Below are positions 34,078-43,758 of a stretch of 64,000 nt of DNA, piece by piece. The position numbers and the translations under genes were made by a program. The DNA comes from Myxococcus guangdongensis (GTDB lineage: Bacteria; Myxococcota; Myxococcia; Myxococcales; Myxococcaceae), in assembly GCF_024198255.1 (NCBI RefSeq), contig NZ_JAJVKW010000003.1, positions 744,001 to 808,000 on the forward strand, in the 5' to 3' direction. The notes under the pieces were generated by a model. It saw nothing but the letters and a program-made list of their open reading frames with translations, was not told the origin of the DNA and searched no databases. Position 1 is the stretch's first letter; each line of letters begins with the position of its first letter.

Positions 34078-35097
34078 GTGTCCATCCTGCTCGCCCTCCT
34101 GCTCCTGTCCCTCCCCGCGAACCCCGTCAGTCCGGGCGCGGGCCGGGTCCACCCGCCCGAGGAGACGACCCGCTTCGTCTTCGCCTGGCGCGGGGTGCCG
34201 GTGGGGACTGTCACCCTGACGCGGGAGGCGGCGGCCTTCCGGTACGCAAGCCACCACCTGCACACGCGAGGGGAGGACTCGGGCGCGCGTCGACGCACGG
34301 CGTTGCTGGAGGTGGACGCCGAGGGCCGGCTCGTCGGCCGCCCGGTGGTCCCCCAGGCCTTGTGGCTGTGGCGCGGGCCTCCCGCCCCGGGCTGCGTGAC
34401 GGGCCGCGAGGAGCTCTCCGGCCGCGAGGGCCCGCACTGCGTGACAGGCGGAACGGCACCGTGGGTGGAAGGCACGCTCCTGGGGACGCCCTTCAAGGCC
34501 CGCTACGACGCGCGTGGCCGCATGGATGTGCTGGAGGTGGGCGAGTCCCGCTTCACCGTGGCGTCACCGGACACGCGGCTGGTGGCGCCTCCGGACTTCT
34601 TCGCCCAGGGGCTGCCGGTGGCGGGCGAGCGCGGGGCGTTGACCCTGGTTCCCGCGCTGGAGGTGCCCGCGAGGCTTCCGGGCATGACGCCCTGGAAGGC
34701 CCGGGCCGCGAGGGCGCTGGCGGCGCGAGTGCACGCGACCTTCATCGAGAAGGGGCCGAGCGAGGCCGACTGGCGCGAGGGCGGCGAGGGCGAGGCGGGT
34801 GGCTGCCTGGCGCACGCGCTGCGCTTCGCGGCTGGAGCACGCAAGCAAGGCGTGAAGGTGGCCCTGGTGCATGGGCTCCTGGTGGTGGACGGCGGGCCCG
34901 CGCGGCCGCACGCGTGGGTGCGCGTGGCGCTGGAGGACGGGGGGATGCTGGAGCTGGACCCCACGTCGATGGACCCGGTGCGCGCGGACACGCACCTGCC
35001 CGTGGCGCTGGCGGATGCACAGGGCCCGGCGCTGGAGGCGGGCACTCGCTGGCTGGCCCTCCTGCGCGGAGACCACCGCGTGGTGCGACAGCCGTGA
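34078..35097 (+). CDS. secreted transglutaminase-like protein
   Basis: 339 residues from GTG 34078, with an N-terminal signal peptide (SILLALLLLSLPANPVSPG). The C-terminal domain has the transglutaminase-like Cys-His-Asp order: C243 in GGCLAHALRF, H278 in RPHAWVRV and D294 in LELDPTS. The N-terminal ~200 residues are beta-rich (FVFAWRGVPVGTVTLTREA) and unrecognised. Such proteins act on peptides or proteins in the envelope. The gene diverges from the chemoreceptor gene and ends three bases before astA. Confidence 0.8.
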   Translation: MSILLALLLLSLPANPVSPGAGRVHPPEETTRFVFAWRGVPVGTVTLTREAAAFRYASHHLHTRGEDSGARRRTALLEVDAEGRLVGRPVVPQALWLWRGPPAPGCVTGREELSGREGPHCVTGGTAPWVEGTLLGTPFKARYDARGRMDVLEVGESRFTVASPDTRLVAPPDFFAQGLPVAGERGALTLVPALEVPARLPGMTPWKARAARALAARVHATFIEKGPSEADWREGGEGEAGGCLAHALRFAAGARKQGVKVALVHGLLVVDGGPARPHAWVRVALEDGGMLELDPTSMDPVRADTHLPVALADAQGPALEAGTRWLALLRGDHRVVRQP

Positions 35098-35100
35098 GCG

Positions 35101-36126
<1,026 letters not shown>

Positions 36127-36437
36127 GGTTGCACCCGGGACGCTGCCGGAAGGGAGCGCCGGAAGGGGTGGGGACCATACACGACACCACCTCCCAACGG
36201 TCAGCCCACGGCTCCTTGTTTCTTCACGTGACGCACTGAGTCATAAGCTGAACTCACCGATTCAGCCGGGGGGCGCGGCCGGTCCGCTCGCCGAAACATT
36301 TATCAGACATCCAGTCCCCTGCCCGGATGCTCGCTCTGTTGTCAGGCGAGAGGGAAGATTTTGCCGGGGGAATGAAACACGGAATCGTTTCGGCTACGGT
36401 CTGTCGAAGGTTGGCTTTCAAACCTTCGCAAGGACAT
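36127..36437. other. intergenic region upstream of the lyase-like gene
   Basis: 311 bases between divergent genes. The section 36230-36420 is AT-richer than its surroundings (gaaacatttatcag, gaagattttgcc) and likely holds promoters. In-frame ATGs at 36327 and 36372 could extend the next gene upstream. I see no RNA gene or operator that I can support. Confidence 0.35.
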
Positions 36438-37445
36438 GTGCCATTGAGAGTCTTTGTCCCTGGATTGCTGGCGATGTTCCTGCTCCCTGGCCTGGCGGCG
36501 GGGGAGGTCATCTGGCGGGGTGACTTCGAGACGGGCAACCGCTCGCAGTACACGCGCGAGCAGATGGTCAGCTCGGACCGCCTGTTGGTGGTGACCAACC
36601 CCGTGGCCGAGGGGAAGTACGCGCTCAAGGTCACCGTGAAGCAGGGCGATGACCCCATCAACTCCAGTGGCAACCGCAACGAGCTGGTGTACCTGGGCAA
36701 GGAGAAGGAGGGCTCGGAGTACTACTACCGCTGGAAGGTGATGTTCGCGCCGGACTTCCCCAGCGTGGACACGTGGCAGCTCTTCACGCAGTGGCACCAT
36801 GACGGCTGCTGCGGCTCGCCTCCGCTGGAGTTCTACGTGCGCGGCGAGGAGATGCGCATGTCGCTCAACTCCGACTCCACGATTCCGTGGCGAGGCAAGC
36901 TCGTGCGAGGCGTCTGGCACGAGTTCATCCTGCACGTGAAGTGGTCCGCGAAGGCGAGCACGGGCTTCGTGGAGCTCTGGCACAACAAGGAGAAGGTGCT
37001 CGCCAAGCGCGCCGCCGCGACGATGTACGCGGGGCAGAACAACTACTTGAAGCTGGGCTTGTACCGCAGCGACACCGTGCGGCCGGTGGGCGTGCTGTAC
37101 CACGATGGTTTCATCCAGGCGACGACGCTCGCGGACGTGCTGCCCACGACGCCCACGCCCGACGCGGGCACGCCCGTGGACGCGGGCACGCCGGACTCGG
37201 GCACGCCAGAGGTGGACGCGGGGACGGTGGATGCGGGGACTCCCACCGTGGACGCGGGGACGCCCGCTGCGGATGCCGGCACCCGCCCGGACGAGTCACC
37301 GGGCGGCGTGATTCCTCCCGGCGGGCTGTCTCCGAGCGGTGACGACGAGGAGGCCGTGGGCTGCAACAGCTCGGGCGGTCCGCTCGCGGGGATGGCGCTG
37401 CTCGGGTTGATGGGGCTCATCGGCGCGCGTCGTCGGCGCTCCTGA
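36438..37445 (+). CDS. secreted heparin-lyase-I-like protein with MYXO-CTERM-like tail
   Basis: About 335 residues from GTG 36438; TTG 36444 (better spaced from AAGGA) and ATG 36372 are alternatives. A signal peptide, VPGLLAMFLLPGLAAG, is followed by a jelly-roll domain typical of the polysaccharide lyase/heparin lyase I-like family: WRGDFETGNRSQY, SGNRNELVYL, YYYRWKVMFAPDFP and WQLFTQWHHDG. A low-complexity TPDAGTPVDAG linker comes next. The end has Cys, a hydrophobic helix and an Arg run (MALLGLMGLIGARRRRS), the pattern of MYXO-CTERM surface sorting. The substrate is not predictable. Confidence 0.85.
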   Translation: MPLRVFVPGLLAMFLLPGLAAGEVIWRGDFETGNRSQYTREQMVSSDRLLVVTNPVAEGKYALKVTVKQGDDPINSSGNRNELVYLGKEKEGSEYYYRWKVMFAPDFPSVDTWQLFTQWHHDGCCGSPPLEFYVRGEEMRMSLNSDSTIPWRGKLVRGVWHEFILHVKWSAKASTGFVELWHNKEKVLAKRAAATMYAGQNNYLKLGLYRSDTVRPVGVLYHDGFIQATTLADVLPTTPTPDAGTPVDAGTPDSGTPEVDAGTVDAGTPTVDAGTPAADAGTRPDESPGGVIPPGGLSPSGDDEEAVGCNSSGGPLAGMALLGLMGLIGARRRRS

Positions 37446-37465
37446 GCCCGCGTGGCTTGCGTGAA

Positions 37466-37492
37466 GGACTCGGGAGTGCGATTCCCGAGTCC
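37466..37492. terminator. convergent hairpin terminator
   Basis: GGACTCGGGA (37466-37475) pairs perfectly with TCCCGAGTCC (37483-37492) across a 7-base loop, exactly between two convergent genes (stops at 37445 and 37498). No T run on either side. Confidence 0.6.
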
Positions 37493-37497
37493 CTCGC

Positions 37498-38250
37498 TCA
37501 CAGCTCCTGGGCCTGCTCGCGCTTCTTCTCCAGGTCCTCGAACCCGGTGGCGCGCTTGCTCAGGTGCGGCTCGAGGAAGCGGCTCACGTAGTCGAGCGTG
37601 AGCCTGCTGACGTCGGGCTGCTGCCAGCCGGTGAGCTGGAGCTTCGTCTCCGCGTCCTTCCACGACTTCTCCACGACATAGTCGGACTGGGCCGCGAGCG
37701 CCTCGAGGCGGACCTTGTTCTCGTAGGCGAGGTCGTCCGCGGTGGTGCGGGAGCGTCGGGTGCCCTCACCGAGGCTGCGGTTCAAGGACTCCGCGGAGCG
37801 AAGGCGCGCCTCCGCTTCCTCGACGGTGTCTCTACGCGAGGTGGGGTCGCCGTACTTCATGGACAAGAGCTCCGAGAGCGCGTCGAAGTCCTCACGCAGG
37901 GGCGCGCCCGTGTCGAAGCGCAGCGACACGGCGGCCAGCTTGTTCAGCGTGAACCGGAAGTCCACCGTCGCCGGGCGGTCGGTGACGCGGGTGGCGATGC
38001 GCAAGTCACCTTCCGACGACGTCGTCCGGGCCTCGGGGTAGAGCGCGCGGACCTCGTCGGGAGACATGCCCCACCGCGTCTCCTGGAACCCGTGCTTGCC
38101 GCGGTAGTTCGCCAGCTCCTCGGCGGCGAAGGCGCTGTTGGATTCACGGATGGCCTCCCGGCGTTCGAGCAGCGCTTGCTGTCGGGCGGAGGCTCCACAG
38201 GCGGTGGCCAACAGGCACAGAGGGAGAAGTCCGGCGAGGGGACGAAGCAT
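37498..38250 (-). CDS. hypothetical lipoprotein
   Basis: 250 residues from ATG 38250, with AGGAG six bases upstream. The lipobox is LCLLATAC. The mature part has a GFQETRWGMSPDEVRALYPEA block, typical of small envelope proteins that begin with a WGMS.eeV...yP segment, then a beta-rich part (TVDFRFTLNKLAAVSLRF) and a charged, helical C-terminus (FEDLEKKREQAQEL). It diverges from the MarR gene, and the shared 117-base gap holds a palindrome that could control both. Confidence 0.8.
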   Translation of the reverse strand: MLRPLAGLLPLCLLATACGASARQQALLERREAIRESNSAFAAEELANYRGKHGFQETRWGMSPDEVRALYPEARTTSSEGDLRIATRVTDRPATVDFRFTLNKLAAVSLRFDTGAPLREDFDALSELLSMKYGDPTSRRDTVEEAEARLRSAESLNRSLGEGTRRSRTTADDLAYENKVRLEALAAQSDYVVEKSWKDAETKLQLTGWQQPDVSRLTLDYVSRFLEPHLSKRATGFEDLEKKREQAQEL

Positions 38251-38331
38251 CTCAGGCTCCTGGGGGCGGGGATTCAGCTCCCTGGACGACCGGGGTCTCC
38301 GGAAATTCATGCGAGCCGGGTGACAGCTCTT

Positions 38332-38349
38332 TTGACAGGGCACTGTCAA
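38332..38349. promoter_or_regulatory. palindrome, candidate MarR operator
   Basis: TTGACAG (38332-38338) and CTGTCAA (38343-38349) form a perfect 7-bp inverted repeat with a 4-base spacer, 18 bases before the MarR start. The left arm contains TTGACA, a consensus -35. Extra GACAG motifs lie at 38322 and 38353. MarR proteins often repress their own promoter through such dyads. Confidence 0.5.
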
Positions 38350-38367
38350 TCGGACAGCCTGTGGGGC

Positions 38368-38826
38368 ATGGCGAAATACACGACGGCCGGGTCGGCCTTC
38401 ACGGACCTGGTGCTCGAAATCTTCCAGAACAACGGCCTGCTGCTGGCGGCGGGGGACCGGTTGGCGGCGCCGTCGGGGCTGACGAGCGCGCGGTGGCAGG
38501 TGTTGGGCGTGGTGGACCACGAGCCGGCGCCGGTGGCGAACGTGGCGCGGGCCATCGGGTTGACGCGGCAGAGCGTGCAGCAGACGGCGGACGCGTTGGA
38601 GGCGGAGGGGTTCATCGAGTACGAGGAGAACCCGCACCACCGCCGGGCCAAGTTGATGCGATTGACGCCCAAGGGGCGCGAGCGGCTGCGCGAGGTGGAG
38701 GCCCGACAGCTCGCGTGGGCCAACAAGCTGGGCGGCAAGCTGACCGCGGCGTCCTTGAAGACGGTGGTGGGCACGCTGCGCGAGGTGCGTGAGGCGCTGG
38801 AACAGGATGCGCCCACGAGCCCGTGA
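38368..38826 (+). CDS. MarR-family transcriptional regulator
   Basis: 152 residues from ATG 38368. The winged helix-turn-helix is clear: LTSARWQVLGVVDHEPAPV, NVARAIGLTRQSVQQTADAL (recognition helix), then EAEGFIEYEENPHHRRAKLM (wing) and LTPKGRERLREVE. It binds DNA as a dimer and is usually released by small phenolic or lipophilic ligands. A dyad just upstream suggests autoregulation, perhaps together with control of the divergent lipoprotein gene. Confidence 0.92.
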   Translation: MAKYTTAGSAFTDLVLEIFQNNGLLLAAGDRLAAPSGLTSARWQVLGVVDHEPAPVANVARAIGLTRQSVQQTADALEAEGFIEYEENPHHRRAKLMRLTPKGRERLREVEARQLAWANKLGGKLTAASLKTVVGTLREVREALEQDAPTSP

Positions 38827-38829
38827 GCG

Positions 38830-41409
38830 CTGATGCGCACGCAGTGTGAATAAGACATGTCGGCGTGCGTCATCAGGCGCATGCACGACATCTTGCGCAG
38901 CACGGTGCTCACCGCACTGTTGGCCACGTCCGCGACGGCGTGGGCCGAGACCTCCGTCTCTCCCGAAATCACGGTGTCCCCGGTGCCGTTGATTGCCCTG
39001 GCTCCGGGTCGGGTTGTCTACGTCGACTCGGAGGGCTCGCGGAATCTCGCGGAGTGCGAGCAGGTGGAGGAGCGCAAGTGGTTGGCGGGTCCCGACAAGG
39101 GGACGCGGTTCCAGGAGAAGCAGCCGTGCTCGCTCTGGGCGCTGGCCGTGCATCCGACGACGGGACGCTGGGCGATGGCGCTCTCCGTCGAAGGGGACGA
39201 GGGGACGCAGCGCTTCGTGAGCATGACGCTCGCGGGGCGGAAGCTCGAGGTGCCCCGGGACAAGTCGGGGCGCGCGAAGGAGGGCTCCTTCATCGTGATG
39301 GGGGACCTGAACGGGGTCGTGGCGGTGACGCCGGGCATCCCCGGGCAGTGGACCAGCAATGGCGTCAGCCACATGCAGTTCCCGGAGCAGTTCACGGCCG
39401 ATGGCTCTCGGGTGCTCGTCGCGACGGGGACGGTGACGACATCGGACTGGTGGAGCTGGAGCTTCGGGCCGAAGCCCGAGGGCATCCACGTGTTGCCGGT
39501 GCACCAGACGGACACCGCGGGCAGCGTCGTGCTCATGGGCGAGTCGCGCACGGTACTGCGTCATGACAAGGGAGGTGTTCGCATCGCCACGATGGACCCC
39601 ACGGGCACGAAGCCGTGGAAGCTGGGGCCGCCGCTGAAGCAGAAGCGCAAGGGGATGCTGTCGCCCATGGTGATAGGGGACACGATGATCTTCTATCGCG
39701 AGGGGACGCAGGACGAGGGCGGCAACTGCGAGGGCGCGGACTCGGCCACCTATCGCCGTGTGGACCTGCGCACGGGTCAGGAGCGCATCTGGAAGACCCA
39801 TGACACCTACTGCAGCAGCTACGAACTCACGGCGGGGAGCCCGCGGCGCAAGTCGGTGTTCTTCATCGAGAGCAACTACTTCGAGCGGAAGCTCTCCCAG
39901 TTGTACGAGTACTCGGTGGAACGGGATGAGGTCCGGGTGACGAAGGCCGAGGGCTTCGAGGGCGCGCACGACATCAGCGGGGATGGTCGGACGCTGCTGC
40001 TCTTCGACCAGGGGCGCTCGGTCGCCGTGTTCGATGCCGATACGGATGAGTACGTCTGGCTCAAGGGCTTGGGTCGAATCACCGACGCGGGGCTGTTGGA
40101 GGGGACGGCGCGGGACATCGAGCGTCCGTGAGGGCTGAGACGCACGCGAGGTGAATAGAGAATGCCCGCGTGCGTCATCAGGTGCATGCACGACATCCTG
40201 CGCAGCACAGTGCTCACCGCACTGTTGGCCACGTCCGCGACGGCGTGGGCCGAATCGTCTCCGTCTCCCGAAGCCACGGTCTCCCCGGTGCCATTGATTG
40301 CCCTGGCTCCTGGCCGGGTCGTCTACGTCGACTCAGGGGGCTCGCGGAATCTCGCTGAGTGCGAGTACGTGGAGGAGAGCAAGTGGCTGGCGGGACCCGA
40401 GAAGGGGACGCGGTTCCAGGAGAAGGAGCCGTGCTTGCTCAGGGCGCTGGCGGTGCATCCGTCCACGGGCCGTTGGGCGATGGCGCTCGCCGTTGATGGC
40501 GACGAGGGGACGCAGCGCTTCGTGAGCATGACGCTCGCGGGGCGGAGGCTCGAGGTGCCCCGGGACAAGTCGGGGCGCGCGAAGGAGGGCTCCTTCATCG
40601 TGATGGGGGACATGAACGGGGTCGTGGCGGTGACGCCGGGCATCCCCGGGCAGTGGACCAGCAATGGCGTCAGCCACATGCAGTTCCCGGAGCAGTTCAC
40701 GGCCGATGGCTCTCGCGTGCTCGTCGCGACGGGGACGGTGACGACGTCGGACTGGTGGAGCTGGAGCTTCGGGCCGAAGCCCGAGGGCATCCACGTGTTG
40801 CCCGTGCACCAGACGGACAAGGCGGGCAATGAGGTGCTGCCGGGCGAGTCGCGCACGGTGCTGCGTCATGACAAGGGCGGTGTTCGCATCGCGACGATGG
40901 ACCCCACGGGCACGAAGCCGTGGAAGCTGGGGCCGCCGCTGAAGCAGAAGCGCAAGGGGATGCTGTCGCCCATGGTGATAGGGGACACGATGGTCTTCTA
41001 TCGCGAGGGGACGCAGGACGAGGGCGGCAACTGCGAGGGCGCGGACTCGGCCACCTATCGCCGTGTGGACTTGCGCACGGGTCAGGAGCGCATCTGGAAG
41101 ACCCATGACACCTACTGCAGCGGCTACGAACTCACGGCGGGGAGCCCGCGGCGCAAGTCGGTGTTCTTCATCGAGAGCAACTACTTCGAGCGGAAGCTCT
41201 CCCAGCTGTATGAGTACTCGGTGGAGCGGGATGAGGTCCGGGTGACGAAGGCCGAGGGCTTCGTGGGCGCGCACGACATCAGCGGGGACGGTCGGACGCT
41301 GCTGCTCTTCGACCAGGGACGCTCGGTCGCCGTGTTCGATGCCGATACGGATGAGTACGTCTGGCTCAAGGGCTTGGGTCGAATCACCGACGCGGGGCTG
41401 TTGGACCTG
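38830..41409 (+). repeat. tandem duplication of ~1.3 kb
   Basis: The two gene copies at 38857-40131 and 40162-41415 are nearly identical at base level over most of their length, including ~25 bases upstream (cgcacgc.....gtgaata). They diverge only at scattered positions and at the very end (GLLEGTARDIERP against GLLDLR). This is a recent head-to-tail duplication. Confidence 0.9.
38857..40131 (+). CDS. exported protein of unknown function, tandem copy 1
   Basis: 424 residues from ATG 38857; ATG 38881 gives a cleaner signal peptide (MHDILRSTVLTALLATSATA). After the signal the protein shows repeated propeller-like strands (GRVVYVDSEGSRNLAECE, GRWAMALSVEGDEGTQRFVS, SFIVMGDLNGVVAVTP, GDGRTLLLFDQGRSVAVFD). 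It has two Cys pairs, possibly disulphides (NCEGADSA, DTYCSSYEL). No catalytic motif is recognised. Probably a periplasmic or secreted beta-propeller. The next gene is a near-identical copy. Confidence 0.8.
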   Translation: MSACVIRRMHDILRSTVLTALLATSATAWAETSVSPEITVSPVPLIALAPGRVVYVDSEGSRNLAECEQVEERKWLAGPDKGTRFQEKQPCSLWALAVHPTTGRWAMALSVEGDEGTQRFVSMTLAGRKLEVPRDKSGRAKEGSFIVMGDLNGVVAVTPGIPGQWTSNGVSHMQFPEQFTADGSRVLVATGTVTTSDWWSWSFGPKPEGIHVLPVHQTDTAGSVVLMGESRTVLRHDKGGVRIATMDPTGTKPWKLGPPLKQKRKGMLSPMVIGDTMIFYREGTQDEGGNCEGADSATYRRVDLRTGQERIWKTHDTYCSSYELTAGSPRRKSVFFIESNYFERKLSQLYEYSVERDEVRVTKAEGFEGAHDISGDGRTLLLFDQGRSVAVFDADTDEYVWLKGLGRITDAGLLEGTARDIERP

Positions 41410-41415
41410 CGCTGA
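40162..41415 (+). CDS. exported protein of unknown function, tandem copy 2
   Basis: 417 residues. It has the same signal peptide and propeller-like strands as copy 1, with scattered substitutions (SPEATVSP for SPEITVSP, EYVEESKWLAG for EQVEERKWLAG, DKAGNEVLPGE for DTAGSVVLMGE) and a shorter C-terminus (GRITDAGLLDLR). Most changes are in the first third, while the part from PRDKSGRAKEG on is almost unchanged. ATG 40186 is an alternative start. The short gap of 30 bases suggests one transcript. Confidence 0.8.
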   Translation: MPACVIRCMHDILRSTVLTALLATSATAWAESSPSPEATVSPVPLIALAPGRVVYVDSGGSRNLAECEYVEESKWLAGPEKGTRFQEKEPCLLRALAVHPSTGRWAMALAVDGDEGTQRFVSMTLAGRRLEVPRDKSGRAKEGSFIVMGDMNGVVAVTPGIPGQWTSNGVSHMQFPEQFTADGSRVLVATGTVTTSDWWSWSFGPKPEGIHVLPVHQTDKAGNEVLPGESRTVLRHDKGGVRIATMDPTGTKPWKLGPPLKQKRKGMLSPMVIGDTMVFYREGTQDEGGNCEGADSATYRRVDLRTGQERIWKTHDTYCSGYELTAGSPRRKSVFFIESNYFERKLSQLYEYSVERDEVRVTKAEGFVGAHDISGDGRTLLLFDQGRSVAVFDADTDEYVWLKGLGRITDAGLLDLR

Positions 41416-41424
41416 TGTGAGAAG

Positions 41425-41760
41425 GTGCGGGCGGTGGGAACCTCGAGAGATTTCCCGGCCGCCCCTGACATGGAGGCGCTGGTCGGCTGTGCGCGACAGA
41501 TGGCGGTGCGGATTGGCGCCGAGGGCGTGTCGGACGCGGAGCTGGCCCAGGTCATCCAACGCGTCCTGTTCGGTGAGAAGGACGGCTGGGCCTGTGCGGT
41601 GGAGGGCCTGCTGACCCGGACGGAGGCCGCGAACCTCGTCCTGGCGCATCTCGAGTCCTGGCTCGTGGACCGCACGGGCTGGGATTGGGATGCGCCCTTG
41701 CCGTGGGGTCGGGACACGTTCGTGGCGGAGGCCGAGCAGGCCCTGTTCGGCGCACGGTGA
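41425..41760 (+). CDS. hypothetical protein
   Basis: 111 residues from GTG 41425, or 96 from ATG 41470 (MEALVGCARQMAVRIGAEG). It is soluble and acidic, with SDAELAQVIQRVLFGEKDGW and WLVDRTGWDWDAPLPWGRD. It starts 9 bases after the stop of the tandem-copy gene and converges on the dehalogenase gene. No family recognised. Confidence 0.55.
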   Translation: MRAVGTSRDFPAAPDMEALVGCARQMAVRIGAEGVSDAELAQVIQRVLFGEKDGWACAVEGLLTRTEAANLVLAHLESWLVDRTGWDWDAPLPWGRDTFVAEAEQALFGAR

Positions 41761-41772
41761 GCGGAGACGGGT

Positions 41773-42717
41773 CTACCAGCCCTGGCGGTCGAGCCAGCTT
41801 CGGAGTGCTTTGGCGATGTCCTCGGGCACGTCCTCCGGCGCGTGGTGTCCCGCCGGGCTGAGGGGGACGATTTCGAGGCGCGGGAACTGGGTGCGTGCCC
41901 ACTCGATGGTCTTCGGCGCGCTGAGGCTGCCGCCCTCGAAGGTCAAGAGGAGCGCGGGCTTCCCGGTGGGCTGAGTGAGCCAGGTGTCGTAGTGCTCGAT
42001 GACGGCGGCGACATCGGCGGGGCTGCCGTCGATGGGAATCTCGCGGGGCCACTGGAGCATGGGACGTCGTGACGCGGCGTCGGGGTAGGGCGCGTAGTAG
42101 GCCGCCCGGGCGCTGTCGGTGAGGCCCGTCTTGACGCCGTTGCTGAGCGAGCGCTCCAGGAACTCGTTCTGTTCGAGCACCATCTGCTCGCCGACGCCGG
42201 GCGTGCGCAGCGCGCGGAACAGCTTCTCGCCCTGCGGTGGCCATTCGCTCCAGTGCATGGGACGCAGGAAGGTCTCGAAGACCACGACGCCGCGCACGCG
42301 GTCCGGGTGTCGTGAGGCCCAGTCGAGGGCGAGCACTCCGCCCCAGTCGTAGCCGACGAGCACGACGTCGCGCAGGCCGAGCGCGTCGAACCAGGCGTCG
42401 AGGTAGCGCGCATGGTCTGCGTACCGGTAGGCGATGTCGGGCTTGCCGGAGCTCCCCATGCCGATGAGGTCGGGCGCGAGGCAACGGCCCCGGTCCGCGA
42501 GTCGAGGCGTCACGTTGCGCCAGACGTACGAGGACGTGGGGTTGCCGTGCAGGAACACGATGGGCGAGCCGGTGCCCTCTTCGCGGTAGGAGATGAAGGA
42601 GTCGAGGACGGGGAGTTGATAGGGGGCGGGCATGGGCGTGGGGTGGGGGATGACGGGTGAGGAGACGTGGCACGCGATGAGCGCGCCGGTGGCGAGCCAG
42701 CCGAGCAGTCTGTGCAT
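41773..42717 (-). CDS. haloalkane dehalogenase-type alpha/beta hydrolase, lipoprotein
   Basis: 314 residues. The fold and residues match haloalkane dehalogenase subfamily II: HGNPTSSYVWRN with Asn59 (halide-stabilising), nucleophile Asp124 and Trp125 in VGYDWGG, Glu148 in FETFLRPM and the general base His291 in AGHHAPED. These enzymes hydrolyse carbon-halogen bonds through an aspartyl ester. An N-terminal MHRLLGWLATGALIAC looks like a lipoprotein signal, unusual for this normally cytoplasmic family. A LysR gene diverges 67 bases away. Epoxide hydrolases share the Asp nucleophile but not the Asn/Trp halide pair. Confidence 0.87.
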   Translation of the reverse strand: MHRLLGWLATGALIACHVSSPVIPHPTPMPAPYQLPVLDSFISYREEGTGSPIVFLHGNPTSSYVWRNVTPRLADRGRCLAPDLIGMGSSGKPDIAYRYADHARYLDAWFDALGLRDVVLVGYDWGGVLALDWASRHPDRVRGVVVFETFLRPMHWSEWPPQGEKLFRALRTPGVGEQMVLEQNEFLERSLSNGVKTGLTDSARAAYYAPYPDAASRRPMLQWPREIPIDGSPADVAAVIEHYDTWLTQPTGKPALLLTFEGGSLSAPKTIEWARTQFPRLEIVPLSPAGHHAPEDVPEDIAKALRSWLDRQGW

Positions 42718-42784
42718 GGCCCCAATATGTGCCCGGAACGTCCTCGCTGGCCGTGATGGTTCGTGAGCAGTAACCTCACCGGCA

Positions 42785-43696
42785 ATGAGTATTCAAATCG
42801 GGGCCATCGACCTCAACCTGCTCCTGGTTCTCCACACCGTGCTCGCCGAGCGCAGCGTGGTCCGGGCGTCGGAGCGGCTCCATGTCACGCCGTCGGCCAT
42901 CAGCAACAGCCTGGCGCGGCTGCGTGCGTTGCTTGGAGACCCGCTGGTGACGCGCAAGGGGCGGGGCATCGTGCCGACGCCGAGGGCGCTCGCGCTGGCT
43001 CCGGCGATTGGTCGCGGGCTGCGGGAGATGGAGCAGGCGCTCCATGAGGTTCCGTTCGAGCCGGGGCGGTGCACGCAGACCTTCACGTTGGCGGTCGCGG
43101 ACGCGGGACAGCTCACGTGGGTGCCGCGCATCGCGACGCTGATGCGGCGGGAGATGCCGGACGCGCGGCTCTCCGTGGTGGGCATCGACTCGCTCGTGTC
43201 ACTGGGGGATTTGGGGTCGGGGCAGGTGGACCTGCACCTGGGGCTCGCGGGGAAGGGGACGGGGCTGCATGTCGAGCCGTTGCTGATGGAGCGCACGGTG
43301 CTGGTGGCGCGTCGAGGGCATCCGATGCTGGGCAAGCGTCTGTCCGCGCGGGCGCTGGGAGGGCTCCAGCATGTCCGGGTGGAGATGGTGCCTGGGAAGA
43401 GCTTCCGGGACGCGGTGGGGGCGGCGTACGCGCGGGCGGGGATTGAACGGGAGGTGGTGATGTCGGTGCCGTCGTTCACGGCGGCGGCGGCGGTGGTCGC
43501 CACGACGGACCTGGTCGCGACGCTGCCGGAGTCACTGGTGAGTGAGAAGGGGGCCCGGTTCTCGGTGCAGGCGGTCGATGCGCCGACTCCACCGCACACG
43601 GTGCGAATCTCGATGTGCTGGCACGAGCGGACCCATGTGGACCCGGCGGCGCGCTACTTCCGCGAGCTGGTACGGCGAGGTGTCGTGGCGGCATGA
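42785..43696 (+). CDS. LysR-family transcriptional regulator
   Basis: 303 residues. The N-terminal winged HTH is IDLNLLLVLHTVLAERSVVR, then ASERLHVTPSAISNSLARLR. The rest is a periplasmic-binding-like ligand domain (FTLAVADAGQLTWVPRI, MSVPSFTAAAAVVATTDLVA). Divergent from the dehalogenase gene with a 67-base gap, the usual LysR arrangement, so it probably controls that gene and itself. The ligand is unknown. It is of the NodD/LinR-like type with an ATG start at 42785. Confidence 0.92.
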   Translation: MSIQIGAIDLNLLLVLHTVLAERSVVRASERLHVTPSAISNSLARLRALLGDPLVTRKGRGIVPTPRALALAPAIGRGLREMEQALHEVPFEPGRCTQTFTLAVADAGQLTWVPRIATLMRREMPDARLSVVGIDSLVSLGDLGSGQVDLHLGLAGKGTGLHVEPLLMERTVLVARRGHPMLGKRLSARALGGLQHVRVEMVPGKSFRDAVGAAYARAGIEREVVMSVPSFTAAAAVVATTDLVATLPESLVSEKGARFSVQAVDAPTPPHTVRISMCWHERTHVDPAARYFRELVRRGVVAA

Positions 43697-43758
43697 GATG
43701 CGACTGGGTTGCATGGCGATGGACTCGACCGAAGCCTGTCCAACTCGCCGGCTCCGTC

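Noticed and set aside
32244..34219. Long plus-strand frames opposite the chemoreceptor gene
   Set aside because: Ser/Arg- or His/Gly-rich shadow translations, while the minus strand encodes clear MCP and binding-protein domains.
37498..40191. Possible 897-residue minus-strand protein
   Set aside because: Only the last 250 codons (from ATG 38250) encode a real lipoprotein. The upstream part is antisense to the MarR and exported-protein genes and has low-complexity composition.
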